Origin: Pseudomonas_S sp047607345
GTDB taxonomy: Bacteria; Pseudomonadota; Gammaproteobacteria; Xanthomonadales; Xanthomonadaceae
DNA length: 10,268 nt
Reading direction: 5' to 3'
NCBI GenBank assembly: GCA_047607345.1
Contig: JASGDF010000220.1
Span: 1 to 10,268, forward strand
Under the pieces are notes generated by a model. That model was not told the DNA's origin. It saw only the letters and a list, made by a program, of their open reading frames with translations, and did no database searches. Shown here piece after piece: positions 1-6,290 of this stretch. Each line of letters begins with the position of its first letter. Within the stretch, counting starts at the first letter, position 1. Both the position numbers and the translations under genes were made by a program.

Positions 1-120
1 CGGCTGCGCATCGACCAGGCCGACGCGCGCACCGTGCGCCGCCGCCGCCCGAGCGGCCGCGAGCCCGGCCGGACCCGCGCCGACCACCAGCACGTCGTAG
101 CGGCGGATCGATTCACTCAT
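1..120 (-). CDS. FAD/NAD(P)-binding oxidoreductase, probable D-hydroxyproline dehydrogenase alpha-like subunit (partial, N-terminus only)
   Basis: Only the first 40 codons are present; the gene continues past the left edge. It starts MSESIRRYDVLVVGAGPAG, a dinucleotide-binding Rossmann fold with the GxGxxG glycines at about residues 14-19, followed by a small-residue helix and a second beta strand ending in VGLVDAQ. This is the usual N-terminus of FAD-dependent pyridine nucleotide-disulfide-type oxidoreductases. The ATG overlaps the 3' end of the upstream [2Fe-2S] gene by 8 bases (ATGAGTGA), which implies translational coupling. In heteromeric D-hydroxyproline dehydrogenases, such as the Pseudomonas aeruginosa enzyme, a subunit of this type joins a DAO-type flavoprotein and a small ferredoxin-like subunit. 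The gene order here fits that. Fold and position are seen; the subunit role is inferred from neighbours. Confidence 0.8.
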   Translation of the reverse strand, partial: MSESIRRYDVLVVGAGPAGLAAARAAAAHGARVGLVDAQP

Positions 121-358
121 CGGTCTGCACCCGCATGCCCGCGCGCGCCGGCGTCATGCACGCGCGCAGTTGCGCCACGCCGTCGATGCGGACCCGGCAT
201 TCGAAGCACACGCCCATCCCGCACAACGGCGCGCGCGGCTGGCCGCTGCGCGAACGTCGGAACGGCACGCCCAGCACGGCCACTGCCGCGGCCACGCTGG
301 CGCCGTCCGGCACGTCCACCGGCTGGCCGTTCACCTCCAGGCGCAGCCGGGCGTTCAC
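113..358 (-). CDS. Small (2Fe-2S)-binding protein, probable gamma-like subunit of D-hydroxyproline dehydrogenase
   Basis: An 81-residue ferredoxin-like protein. Cysteines at residues 46, 51, 54 and 67 give the pattern C-x4-C-x2-C-x12-C in CGMGVCFECRVRIDG...RAC, expected to ligate a plant-type [2Fe-2S] cluster. The N-terminal part (LRLEVNGQPVDVPDGASVAAAV) is the beta-grasp portion. Proteins of this size accompany multi-subunit amino-acid and hydroxyproline dehydrogenases, where they would pass electrons between flavin centres. The start is GTG; it overlaps the TGA of the FAD oxidoreductase gene as GTGA, and its own stop overlaps the next ATG by 8 bases, so it is an internal cistron of the operon. 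The cluster type is well supported by the cysteine spacing. The substrate assignment depends on the adjacent epimerase. Confidence 0.88.
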   Translation of the reverse strand: MNARLRLEVNGQPVDVPDGASVAAAVAVLGVPFRRSRSGQPRAPLCGMGVCFECRVRIDGVAQLRACMTPARAGMRVQTDE

Positions 359-1467
359 GCCACCGCCCCGTGCAGCGCGCGCGCCGGCAGGTACGGCGCC
401 GGATCGATCGCCGATACCCGGCCGAGCAGGCCGTCCACGATCAGCCGGGCACTACCCAGCGCGGTGGTGACGCCCAGCCCCTCGTGGCCGGCGGCGACCC
501 AGACGTCACGGCGCCCAGGCACCGGGCCCAGGTACGGCCGCCCGTCGGGCGTGGCCGGGCGCAGCCCGGTCCAGATCCGGATCGCCTGCAACTCGCGCAG
601 CACCGGCAGGAACGCGAAGGCGCGCTGCAGCATCTGCCGCAACAACGGCAGCGACGGCTCGCGGTCGGTCGCGCCGAACTCGCGCGAGGAGCCGATCAGG
701 ATCTGCCCGGTCGGGCGCGGCTGCACGTTGAACGCCACGCTGCTGTCGGCATCGCCATGCGCCGAGTCGGCATAGCCCAGCTCCAGCAGTTGGTGGTGGA
801 CGAGGCCGGGATAGCGGTCGGTGATCGCCAGCTGACCCTTGCGCGGGCGCAGCGGCAGCTCCGGCAGCAGCCGCGGCAGCTCCACGCCGGTGGCGACCAG
901 CACCGGGCCGGACAGCCGGGTGCCGTCGTCCAGCCGCACGCCATCGTCGAGCAGCCCGTCCACGCGCCGGCCGATATGCAGCACGGCACCTGCGCCGACC
1001 GCCAGCCCGAGCAGGTGCTGCGCCATCCGCGGCGGGTACACCACCGCCTCGTCCGGCACCCGCATGCCGCCGGCCAGGCCGGGCGCCAGCTGCGGTTCCA
1101 GTGCATAGAGCCGGCGCGCATCGACCGGCTCGGCGCCCAGGCCCGCCGCCGCCAACCGCGCGATCTTGGCCGGCACCGCCGCCAGCTCGCGCTCGTCGCG
1201 CGCCACCCACAGCGTGCCGCAGCGGCTGAACTCGGCGTCCGCCAGCGCCGCGTAGCGTTCCCACAGCCGCAGCGAGTACGCCGAAAGCGCCAGCTCGGCC
1301 GGATCGTCGTCCATCGCCACCAGGTGCCCCATCGCCGCCGCCGTGGCGCCGCCGCCGACCGGACCCGGCTCGACCACGGCCACGCGCAGGCCCGCGCCAA
1401 CCGCCGCCTCGGCGCAGGCCGCGCCGACGATGCCGGCACCGACGACGATGAGGTCGTGGGTATTCAT
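355..1467 (-). CDS. lhpB: FAD-dependent oxidoreductase, D-hydroxyproline dehydrogenase beta-like subunit
   Basis: A 370-residue DAO-superfamily flavoprotein. It begins MNTHDLIVVGAGIVGAA with the FAD-binding glycines at residues 10, 12 and 15 and the ribose-binding acidic residue Glu33 at the end of the second strand. Near the C-terminus, WTGLRPATPDGRPYLGPVPG and AAGHEGLGVT are typical of glycine/D-amino-acid oxidases that close the flavin site. The start is the ATG overlapping the epimerase stop as ATGA. The frame is open 53 codons further upstream, but that extension is Arg-rich, lies inside the epimerase gene and would place the Rossmann strand away from the N-terminus. With epimerase upstream and [2Fe-2S] plus second flavoprotein genes downstream, it most likely oxidises cis-4-hydroxy-D-proline to the pyrroline carboxylate intermediate. 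The symbol follows the Pseudomonas lhp naming; alternatives are sarcosine oxidase-like or other D-amino-acid dehydrogenases. Confidence 0.85.
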   Translation of the reverse strand: MNTHDLIVVGAGIVGAACAEAAVGAGLRVAVVEPGPVGGGATAAAMGHLVAMDDDPAELALSAYSLRLWERYAALADAEFSRCGTLWVARDERELAAVPAKIARLAAAGLGAEPVDARRLYALEPQLAPGLAGGMRVPDEAVVYPPRMAQHLLGLAVGAGAVLHIGRRVDGLLDDGVRLDDGTRLSGPVLVATGVELPRLLPELPLRPRKGQLAITDRYPGLVHHQLLELGYADSAHGDADSSVAFNVQPRPTGQILIGSSREFGATDREPSLPLLRQMLQRAFAFLPVLRELQAIRIWTGLRPATPDGRPYLGPVPGRRDVWVAAGHEGLGVTTALGSARLIVDGLLGRVSAIDPAPYLPARALHGAVA

Positions 1468-2405
1468 TCGATCCGGATGCCCCAGGCGAACGGATCGACG
1501 GGATCGACCAGCAGCTGCGCGCGTGCGGTGACGTACGCGGTGCCGGCGATGCGCGGCGCGATGCCGCGCCCGGATGTGCGGTAGCTGCCCTCGAACACGC
1601 TGCCGAGGATGCCCTGCTGCCGCCACACCTCCCCCTCGGCCAGCTTGCCGTCAGCGGCCAGGCACGCCAGCTTGGCGCTGGTGCCGGTGCCGCACGGCGA
1701 ACGGTCGTAGGCCAGCCCCGGGCACAGCACGAAGTTGCGCGCCTGCCCGCTGCCGTCCGGCGCCGGGCCGTTGACCTCGATGTGGTCGATCTCGCCGCCG
1801 TCCGCGCCGGTGATCCCGGCCGCCTCCAGCGCCTGCCGGATCGCCTCGGTGTAGGCGGTCAGTTCGCGCTGGTGGGCCAGGTCGAGCGCGCACGGCGCCT
1901 GCTCGGTGATGTAGAACCAGTTGCCGCCCCAGGCGATGTCGCCGCGCACCTCACCATGGCCGGGCACCTGCACCGCCACCTGGCGGGCGTGGCGGTAGCT
2001 CTCGACGTTGTCGATCGCCACCCGGCCATCCGCGTCCAGATCCACCCCGACCGTGCCGACCGGGGTCTCGATGAAATGCCGTCCCAGCCCGATCCGGCCC
2101 AGGTGCTGCAACGTGCGCACCACCCCGATCGTGCCGTGCCCGCACATCCCCAGGTAGCCGACGTTGTTGAAGAAGATCACCCCGGTGCAGGCGCGTGGAT
2201 CGCGCGCCGGCAACAGCAACGCGCCGACCATCGTGTCCGAGCCGCGCGGCTCGCAGGCGATCGCGCTGCGCCAATGGTCGAATTCAGCACGAAAACGCTC
2301 GCGGCACTCGGCCAGATCGCCAGGCCCCAGGTCGGGAAAACCTGCGAGCACGACACGAGTAGGTTCGCCAGCGGTATGGGAGTCAACGACATCGATGGTG
2401 TGCAT
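1464..2405 (-). CDS. lhpA: 4-hydroxyproline epimerase
   Basis: A 313-residue member of the proline racemase superfamily, of normal length for 4-hydroxyproline 2-epimerases. It starts MHTIDVVDSHTAGEPTRVV, the conserved N-terminus of the family. The two acid/base cysteines are present: Cys88 in NNVGYLGMCGHGTIG and about Cys238 in DRSPCGTGTSAK. The Cys/Cys pair argues for an epimerase or racemase, because trans-3-hydroxy-proline dehydratases of the same fold carry Ser or Thr at the first position. The expected reaction interconverts trans-4-hydroxy-L-proline and cis-4-hydroxy-D-proline in the cytoplasm. It is the first gene of the minus-strand operon, and its TGA overlaps the next ATG. The sequence before the start (GCCGGG) is a weak ribosome binding site. 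Neighbouring dehydrogenase-type genes favour hydroxyproline over proline as substrate. Confidence 0.93.
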   Translation of the reverse strand: MHTIDVVDSHTAGEPTRVVLAGFPDLGPGDLAECRERFRAEFDHWRSAIACEPRGSDTMVGALLLPARDPRACTGVIFFNNVGYLGMCGHGTIGVVRTLQHLGRIGLGRHFIETPVGTVGVDLDADGRVAIDNVESYRHARQVAVQVPGHGEVRGDIAWGGNWFYITEQAPCALDLAHQRELTAYTEAIRQALEAAGITGADGGEIDHIEVNGPAPDGSGQARNFVLCPGLAYDRSPCGTGTSAKLACLAADGKLAEGEVWRQQGILGSVFEGSYRTSGRGIAPRIAGTAYVTARAQLLVDPVDPFAWGIRIE

Positions 2406-2462
2406 CCCGGCATGCTCACATCCGGGTCCGGATCGCGGCTAGCGGAGAATGCCGATCGAAAA

Positions 2463-2476
2463 TGCGGAAATCCGCA
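2463..2476. promoter_or_regulatory. Operator-like inverted repeat in the divergent lhpA / PAS-AraC intergenic region
   Basis: TGCGGA-AA-TCCGCA is a perfect 6-bp inverted repeat with a 2-base spacer. It lies 58 bases upstream of the epimerase start and 93 bases upstream of the regulator start, so it could serve both promoters. AraC-type proteins more often bind direct repeats, so a dimeric repressor or another factor is possible. No convincing -35/-10 pair was found on the minus strand. On the plus strand a TAGCAT at 2512-2517 could be a -10 for the regulator gene. The palindrome is seen; its role is inferred. Confidence 0.4.
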
Positions 2477-2568
2477 CAACCTCGCAATGCCTCGACGACC
2501 GCGGTTTGCGCTAGCATCGGAACGCCGGCCAGGCCCGGCACCCCCGCCCTCGCACCAGCGAAACGCCA

Positions 2569-3285
2569 GTGAACACGACGGAACTCAACCTGCCCGCCCT
2601 GGAGATGCAGACGCTGTTCGACGCGCTGCCGGACGTGGTGTTCTTCGTCAAGGACCGGGAAGGCCGCTACACCCATTGCAACCTCACCCTGGTGCGCCGG
2701 CTCGGGCGCAAGCAGCGCGGCGAGATCATCGGCCGCCTGCCGCTGGAGGTGTTCCCGATGACGCTCGGCGGCAGCTACATCATGCAGGACCGCCGCGTGC
2801 TGTGCGGCGAGGTGATCGACAACCAGCTGGAGATGCACCTGTACCCGAACCGCATGCCGGGCTGGGCACTGACATTCAAGCGCCCACTGGTCGACGACGA
2901 CGAGGTGATCGGCATCATCGGCGTATCGCGCGACCTGGGCCAGCCGGACAACAAGCACTCCGCCTACGAGCGCCTGAACCGGGTGATGGAATACATGCAG
3001 AGCAAATTCGGCGACAACCTGCGCGTGCAGACCCTGGCCGACCTCGCCGGCCTGTCGGTGGCGCAGCTGGAGCGGCATTTCCGCCGCGTGTTCCAGGTGA
3101 CCCCGCAGCAGCTGCTGACCAAGCTGCGGATCGAGGCGGCGATGCGGCTGCTGCACGGCGAGGACAGCATCGCCGCGATCGGCCAGCAGTGCGGCTTCGC
3201 CGACCAGAGCGCGTTCGCCCGGCAGTTCAAGGCCACGGTCGGCATGACCCCACGCGACTACCGCACCCTGAAAGGCCAGCTGTAG
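2569..3285 (+). CDS. PAS domain-containing AraC-family transcriptional regulator, candidate regulator of hydroxyproline catabolism
   Basis: A 238-residue protein with two parts. Residues about 12-122 look like a PAS sensor domain: LFDALPDVVFFVKDREGRYTH, a central helix region, and the closing strand DDDEVIGIIGVSRDLG. Residues about 133-238 form an AraC/XylS DNA-binding domain with two helix-turn-helix units, VQTLADLAGLSVAQLERHFR and SIAAIGQQCGFADQSAFARQF, ending in GMTPRDYR. There is no AraC-type cupin sensing domain. The start is GTG at 2569, chosen because the PAS domain follows directly; the ribosome binding site is weak. The gene is divergent from the hydroxyproline operon, so it probably controls it, sensing hydroxyproline or a metabolite through the PAS pocket. 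The ligand and the sign of regulation cannot be read from sequence. Domain calls are firm; the regulon is inferred. Confidence 0.87.
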   Translation: MNTTELNLPALEMQTLFDALPDVVFFVKDREGRYTHCNLTLVRRLGRKQRGEIIGRLPLEVFPMTLGGSYIMQDRRVLCGEVIDNQLEMHLYPNRMPGWALTFKRPLVDDDEVIGIIGVSRDLGQPDNKHSAYERLNRVMEYMQSKFGDNLRVQTLADLAGLSVAQLERHFRRVFQVTPQQLLTKLRIEAAMRLLHGEDSIAAIGQQCGFADQSAFARQFKATVGMTPRDYRTLKGQL

Positions 3286-3470
3286 CGTCACGATCGACCA
3301 GACGAAAGGCGCAGGATCGCCGGATCCGGCCAAGTCTACCGATTCGGCTGGGAATCCCTGGATTTGCACTGGCCGGCTCGCCCACTCTCCGCAAGGCCTG
3401 TGAACGCATCAGCAGCGGGCCTGTTTCCCCCGGGTGGTAGCATGTCCGTCTGCTCACGCCTGCCTGCCCG

Positions 3471-4859
3471 ATGCTCAGTTTTTTCCGTCGCAAGAAGCCC
3501 CAGGACGCCACTGGCGAACAAGCCCGGACCTCGCATTACAGCGCCGAGGATCTCGCCGCCGCCTTTCCCCGTGCGCCCTCCGAATCCGAGTCGCCACTCC
3601 AGGCCGCCCCGGAGCTAGCACCGACGCCAGCCGTCGCGTCGCCCGAAGCCACCTCCCCCCCGCCCTCGGCGGTGGCCGTGGAAGCGCTCGCAGCGGGCAC
3701 GTCGATAGCGGATCCCCTCGCAGCGTCCCATGATCCGGCTCCAACCGGGCTGCTGCCATCGCCGATCCCGGCGATTCCGAGCCCGATCGCCGCAATCCCG
3801 GATCCGGCGCCGGCAGAGGCAGTGCCTCCCGCCGCGGTACCGCCCCCGGCCTCCGCAGTTCCCGATGCAGCGCCGACTCAGCTCACCTCCACCGACGATG
3901 CCCTGCTGCCAGCCAACGCCGCGCCCGCCGCCCCGGCCGGCAAGCCGGGCTGGCGCGAGCGCCTGCGCAACAGCAGCTTCGCGCGCAGCTTCGGCGGCCT
4001 GTTCTCGCGCAACCCGCGTCTGGATGACGACCTGCTCGACGAAATCGAGACCGCGCTGATCACCGCCGATGTCGGCGTGCCGGCCACCACCGCCCTGGTC
4101 GAGGACCTGCGCAAGCGCATGAAGGCGCGCGAGTTCACCGACGCCCATGCGCTGCTGGCCGCGCTGCGCGCCGACCTGATCGCGCTGCTGCGGCCGGTAT
4201 CGAAGCCGCTGCTGATAGATCGTGACGCCAAGCCGTTCGTGGTGCTGACCGTCGGCGTCAACGGCGTCGGCAAGACCACCACCATCGGCAAGCTGGCCAA
4301 GCGCTTCAAGGACGAGGGCCACAGCCTGATGCTGGCCGCCGGCGACACCTTCCGCGCCGCCGCGGTCGCCCAGCTGCAGGCCTGGGGCCAACGCAACGGC
4401 GTGGCGGTGGTCGCGCAAGGCCAGAACGCCGACGCCGCCTCGGTCGCCTACGATGCCCTGCAAGCCGCCAAGGCGCGCGGCACCCAGGTGCTGATCGCCG
4501 ACACCGCCGGCCGCCTGCACACCCAGACCGGACTGATGAACGAGCTGGGCAAGATCCGCCGCGTGCTCGGCAAGCTCGACCCGGCCGCCCCGCACGAGGT
4601 GCTGATGGTGATCGACGGCACCACCGGCCAGAACGCACTCTCGCAACTGCGCCAGTTCCACGCCGTGGTACAGGTGACCGGCCTGGTCGTGACCAAGCTC
4701 GACGGCACCGCCAAGGGCGGCGTGGTGTTCGCGCTGGCACGCGAGTTCGGCATCCCGATCCGCTTCGCCGGCATCGGCGAGCGCCCCGAGGATCTGCGCG
4801 TGTTCGACCCGGTGGCCTTCGTCGATGCGCTGCTCCCCGAAGCGCTGGGCGCCGCCTGA
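3471..4859 (+). CDS. ftsY: Signal recognition particle receptor FtsY
   Basis: A 462-residue SRP receptor GTPase. It receives SRP-bound ribosomes at the inner membrane and pairs its NG domain with that of Ffh. Residues 1-12 (MLSFFRRKKPQD) form a short aromatic/basic N-terminus. Residues about 25-158 are a Pro/Ala/Ser-rich, poorly conserved A domain. The N domain begins near Trp161, and the G domain carries GVNGVGKTT (262-270), DTFRAA (292-297), DTAGR (344-348), TKLDGTAKGG (408-417) and GIGERPEDL (from 434). All GTPase motifs are intact. The ATG at 3471 is the natural start because the basic MLSFFRRKKP segment follows it; no strong Shine-Dalgarno sequence precedes it. A possible TAGCAT -10 lies at about 3438-3443. 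A GTAG REP pair begins 4 bases after the stop, followed by mutY; ftsE and ftsX are not adjacent. Confidence 0.97.
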   Translation: MLSFFRRKKPQDATGEQARTSHYSAEDLAAAFPRAPSESESPLQAAPELAPTPAVASPEATSPPPSAVAVEALAAGTSIADPLAASHDPAPTGLLPSPIPAIPSPIAAIPDPAPAEAVPPAAVPPPASAVPDAAPTQLTSTDDALLPANAAPAAPAGKPGWRERLRNSSFARSFGGLFSRNPRLDDDLLDEIETALITADVGVPATTALVEDLRKRMKAREFTDAHALLAALRADLIALLRPVSKPLLIDRDAKPFVVLTVGVNGVGKTTTIGKLAKRFKDEGHSLMLAAGDTFRAAAVAQLQAWGQRNGVAVVAQGQNADAASVAYDALQAAKARGTQVLIADTAGRLHTQTGLMNELGKIRRVLGKLDPAAPHEVLMVIDGTTGQNALSQLRQFHAVVQVTGLVVTKLDGTAKGGVVFALAREFGIPIRFAGIGERPEDLRVFDPVAFVDALLPEALGAA

Positions 4860-4863
4860 AACC

Positions 4864-4930
4864 GTAGAGCCGAGCTTGCTCGGCGGGCACTTTCCCGATG
4901 AAGGCCCCCGCCGAGCAAGCTCGGCTCTAC
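4864..4930. repeat. Inverted pair of GTAG-type REP sequences between ftsY and mutY
   Basis: Two 24-base arms (4864-4887 and 4907-4930) are exact reverse complements, separated by 19 bases. Each arm starts with GTAG on its outer side and contains its own small hairpin, GCCGAGC-TT-GCTCGGC. This is the architecture of GTAG REPs (SMAG-like elements) known from Stenotrophomonas and relatives, which are thought to be moved by REP-associated tyrosine transposases encoded elsewhere. The pair starts 4 bases after the ftsY stop and ends 20 bases before mutY. The RNA could fold into one long stem-loop or two small ones. There is no U-tract, so it is not a canonical intrinsic terminator, though it may attenuate transcription or stabilise the ftsY transcript. 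Confidence 0.92.
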
Positions 4931-4950
4931 AAATCCCCCACCCCGCCAGC

Positions 4951-6000
4951 ATGAGCCAGCCCTTCGCCACCCGCCTGCTGACCTGGTTCGACCAGCACGG
5001 CCGCCACGACCTGCCCTGGCAACATCCGCGCACGCCATACCGCGTCTGGCTGTCGGAAATCATGCTGCAGCAGACCCAGGTCGCGACGGTGATCCCGTAC
5101 TTCCTGCGCTTCGTCGAGCGCTTCCCGTCCCTGCCCGACCTCGCCGCCGCCTCCACCGACGAGGTGATGGCGCACTGGGCCGGCCTGGGTTACTACGCCC
5201 GCGCCCGCAACCTGCACGCGGCGGCCAAGGCCTGCGTAGAGCATCACGGCGGCGAGCTGCCACACGACTTCGAGGCGCTGCACGCGCTGCCCGGCATCGG
5301 CCGCAGCACCGCCGGCGCGATCCTCGCGCAGGCCTGGAACGACCGCTTCCCGATCCTGGACGGCAACGTCAAGCGCGTGCTCGCGCGCCACCACGGCATC
5401 GCCGGCTGGCCCGGCCTGCCGGCCGTGGAAAAACAGCTATGGACGCTGGCCCAGGCGCATGTCGAGCTGGTGCCCGCCGGCCGCCTGGCCGACTACACCC
5501 AGGCCCAGATGGACTTCGGCGCGACCCTGTGCACGCGCGCCAGACCGGCCTGCGTGCTGTGCCCGCTGCAGGACGACTGCATCGCGCGCAGGGAAGGCCA
5601 GGTCGAGGCGCTGCCCACGCCCAAGCCCGGCAAGCAGCTGCCGGAACGCGAGGCGATGGCGCTGCTGCTGGAGAACGGCGCCGGCGAACTGCTGCTGCAA
5701 CGCCGCCCGCCCACCGGCATCTGGGCCTCGCTGTGGACGCTGCCGCAGGCCGACACCGAGGCAGACCTGCGCGCCTGGTTCGAACGCGAGATCAACGGCG
5801 ACTACGACACCGCCGAGGCGATGCCGCTGATCGTCCACACCTTCAGCCACTACCGGCTGTACCTGCAGCCGCTGCGGCTGCGCAAGGTCGCCCCGCGCAG
5901 CGCGGTGCGCGACAATGACGACCAGCGCTGGGTGGCGCGCGCCGATCTGGTCGCGCTCGGCCTGCCCGCCCCGATCCGCAAACTGCTCGACGGCCTGTAA
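4951..6000 (+). CDS. mutY: Adenine DNA glycosylase MutY
   Basis: A 349-residue adenine glycosylase that removes A mispaired with 8-oxoguanine or G. The catalytic domain (about 1-210) has LPWQ near the start, catalytic Glu36 in WLSEIMLQQTQVATVIPYF, the helix-hairpin-helix LPGIGRSTAGAIL (113-125) and catalytic Asp137 in FPILDGNVKRVLAR. Cysteines 194, 201, 204 and 210 give C-x6-C-x2-C-x5-C for the [4Fe-4S] cluster. From about residue 230 to the end lies the NUDIX-like domain that recognises 8-oxoG, with the HTFSHYRL motif. The ATG at 4951 was chosen because MSQPFATRLLTWFDQHGR aligns with the E. coli N-terminus; the frame is open upstream into ftsY, but that part would be translated from REP sequence. 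The 20 bases before the ATG are C-rich with no Shine-Dalgarno match. yggX follows after 11 bases. Confidence 0.97.
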   Translation: MSQPFATRLLTWFDQHGRHDLPWQHPRTPYRVWLSEIMLQQTQVATVIPYFLRFVERFPSLPDLAAASTDEVMAHWAGLGYYARARNLHAAAKACVEHHGGELPHDFEALHALPGIGRSTAGAILAQAWNDRFPILDGNVKRVLARHHGIAGWPGLPAVEKQLWTLAQAHVELVPAGRLADYTQAQMDFGATLCTRARPACVLCPLQDDCIARREGQVEALPTPKPGKQLPEREAMALLLENGAGELLLQRRPPTGIWASLWTLPQADTEADLRAWFEREINGDYDTAEAMPLIVHTFSHYRLYLQPLRLRKVAPRSAVRDNDDQRWVARADLVALGLPAPIRKLLDGL

Positions 6001-6011
6001 GGAACAACCGA

Positions 6012-6290
6012 ATGCCCCGCACCGTGTTCTGCCACTACCAACAGCGCGAAGCCGAAGGCCTAGACTTCGTGCCCTATCCCGGCGAGTTGGGCAAGCGCGT
6101 GTTCGAGCAGATCGGCAAGGCCGGCTGGGCCGCGTGGCTGGCCCACCAGACCATGCTGATCAACGAGAACCGGCTCTCCCCGCGCGATCCCAAGCACCGC
6201 GCGTTCCTGGAGGACGAACTGCGCAAGTTCCTGTTCTCCGGCAACGCCGAGAAACCAGCCGGCTACGTCGACCCCGCCAGCGGCGCCTGA
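6012..6290 (+). CDS. yggX: YggX-family Fe(2+)-trafficking / oxidative damage protection protein
   Basis: A 92-residue protein, the usual size for YggX. It begins MPRTVFCHYQQREAEGLDF, then YPGELGKR and QTMLINENRL, all hallmark segments of the family, including the conserved Cys7. YggX is associated with iron handling and protects labile Fe-S clusters from superoxide in enterobacteria. It starts 11 bases after the mutY stop with a TAAGGAA ribosome binding site that includes the mutY stop codon, so the two genes are very probably cotranscribed. The mutY-yggX pairing is also found in E. coli, and MutY is itself a [4Fe-4S] enzyme. The C-terminus GYVDPASGA is short and slightly divergent. I see no anomalies. 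Confidence 0.96.
   Translation: MPRTVFCHYQQREAEGLDFVPYPGELGKRVFEQIGKAGWAAWLAHQTMLINENRLSPRDPKHRAFLEDELRKFLFSGNAEKPAGYVDPASGA

Noticed and set aside
34..1584. A 516-codon open frame on the plus strand opposite the hydroxyproline operon
   Set aside because: It is antisense to three genes with clear motifs, its product is rich in Arg, Pro and Ala without any domain, and such long shadows are expected in very GC-rich DNA.
1468..1626. 53-codon upstream extension of the FAD oxidoreductase
   Set aside because: It lies within the epimerase gene, is Arg-rich, and would put the Rossmann motif 60 residues in; the ATGA-overlap start is better.
3319..3330. 12-base palindrome GCCGGATCCGGC downstream of the PAS-AraC gene
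   Set aside because: It has no loop and no T-tract, so it is not a terminator; palindromes of this size are common in GC-rich intergenic DNA.
1782..3440. A 552-codon plus-strand open frame running from opposite the epimerase through the PAS-AraC gene in another phase
   Set aside because: It overlaps two recognisable genes, changes composition along its length and has no motif; the PAS-AraC frame is the real one.
4825..4950. Earlier mutY start inside the end of ftsY
   Set aside because: The extra 42 residues would be encoded by ftsY and REP sequence, and MutY homologues begin at the equivalent of 4951.
3615..5156. A 513-codon minus-strand open frame opposite ftsY and the start of mutY
   Set aside because: It is antisense to intact FtsY motifs and reads through both REP arms; the product is low-complexity.
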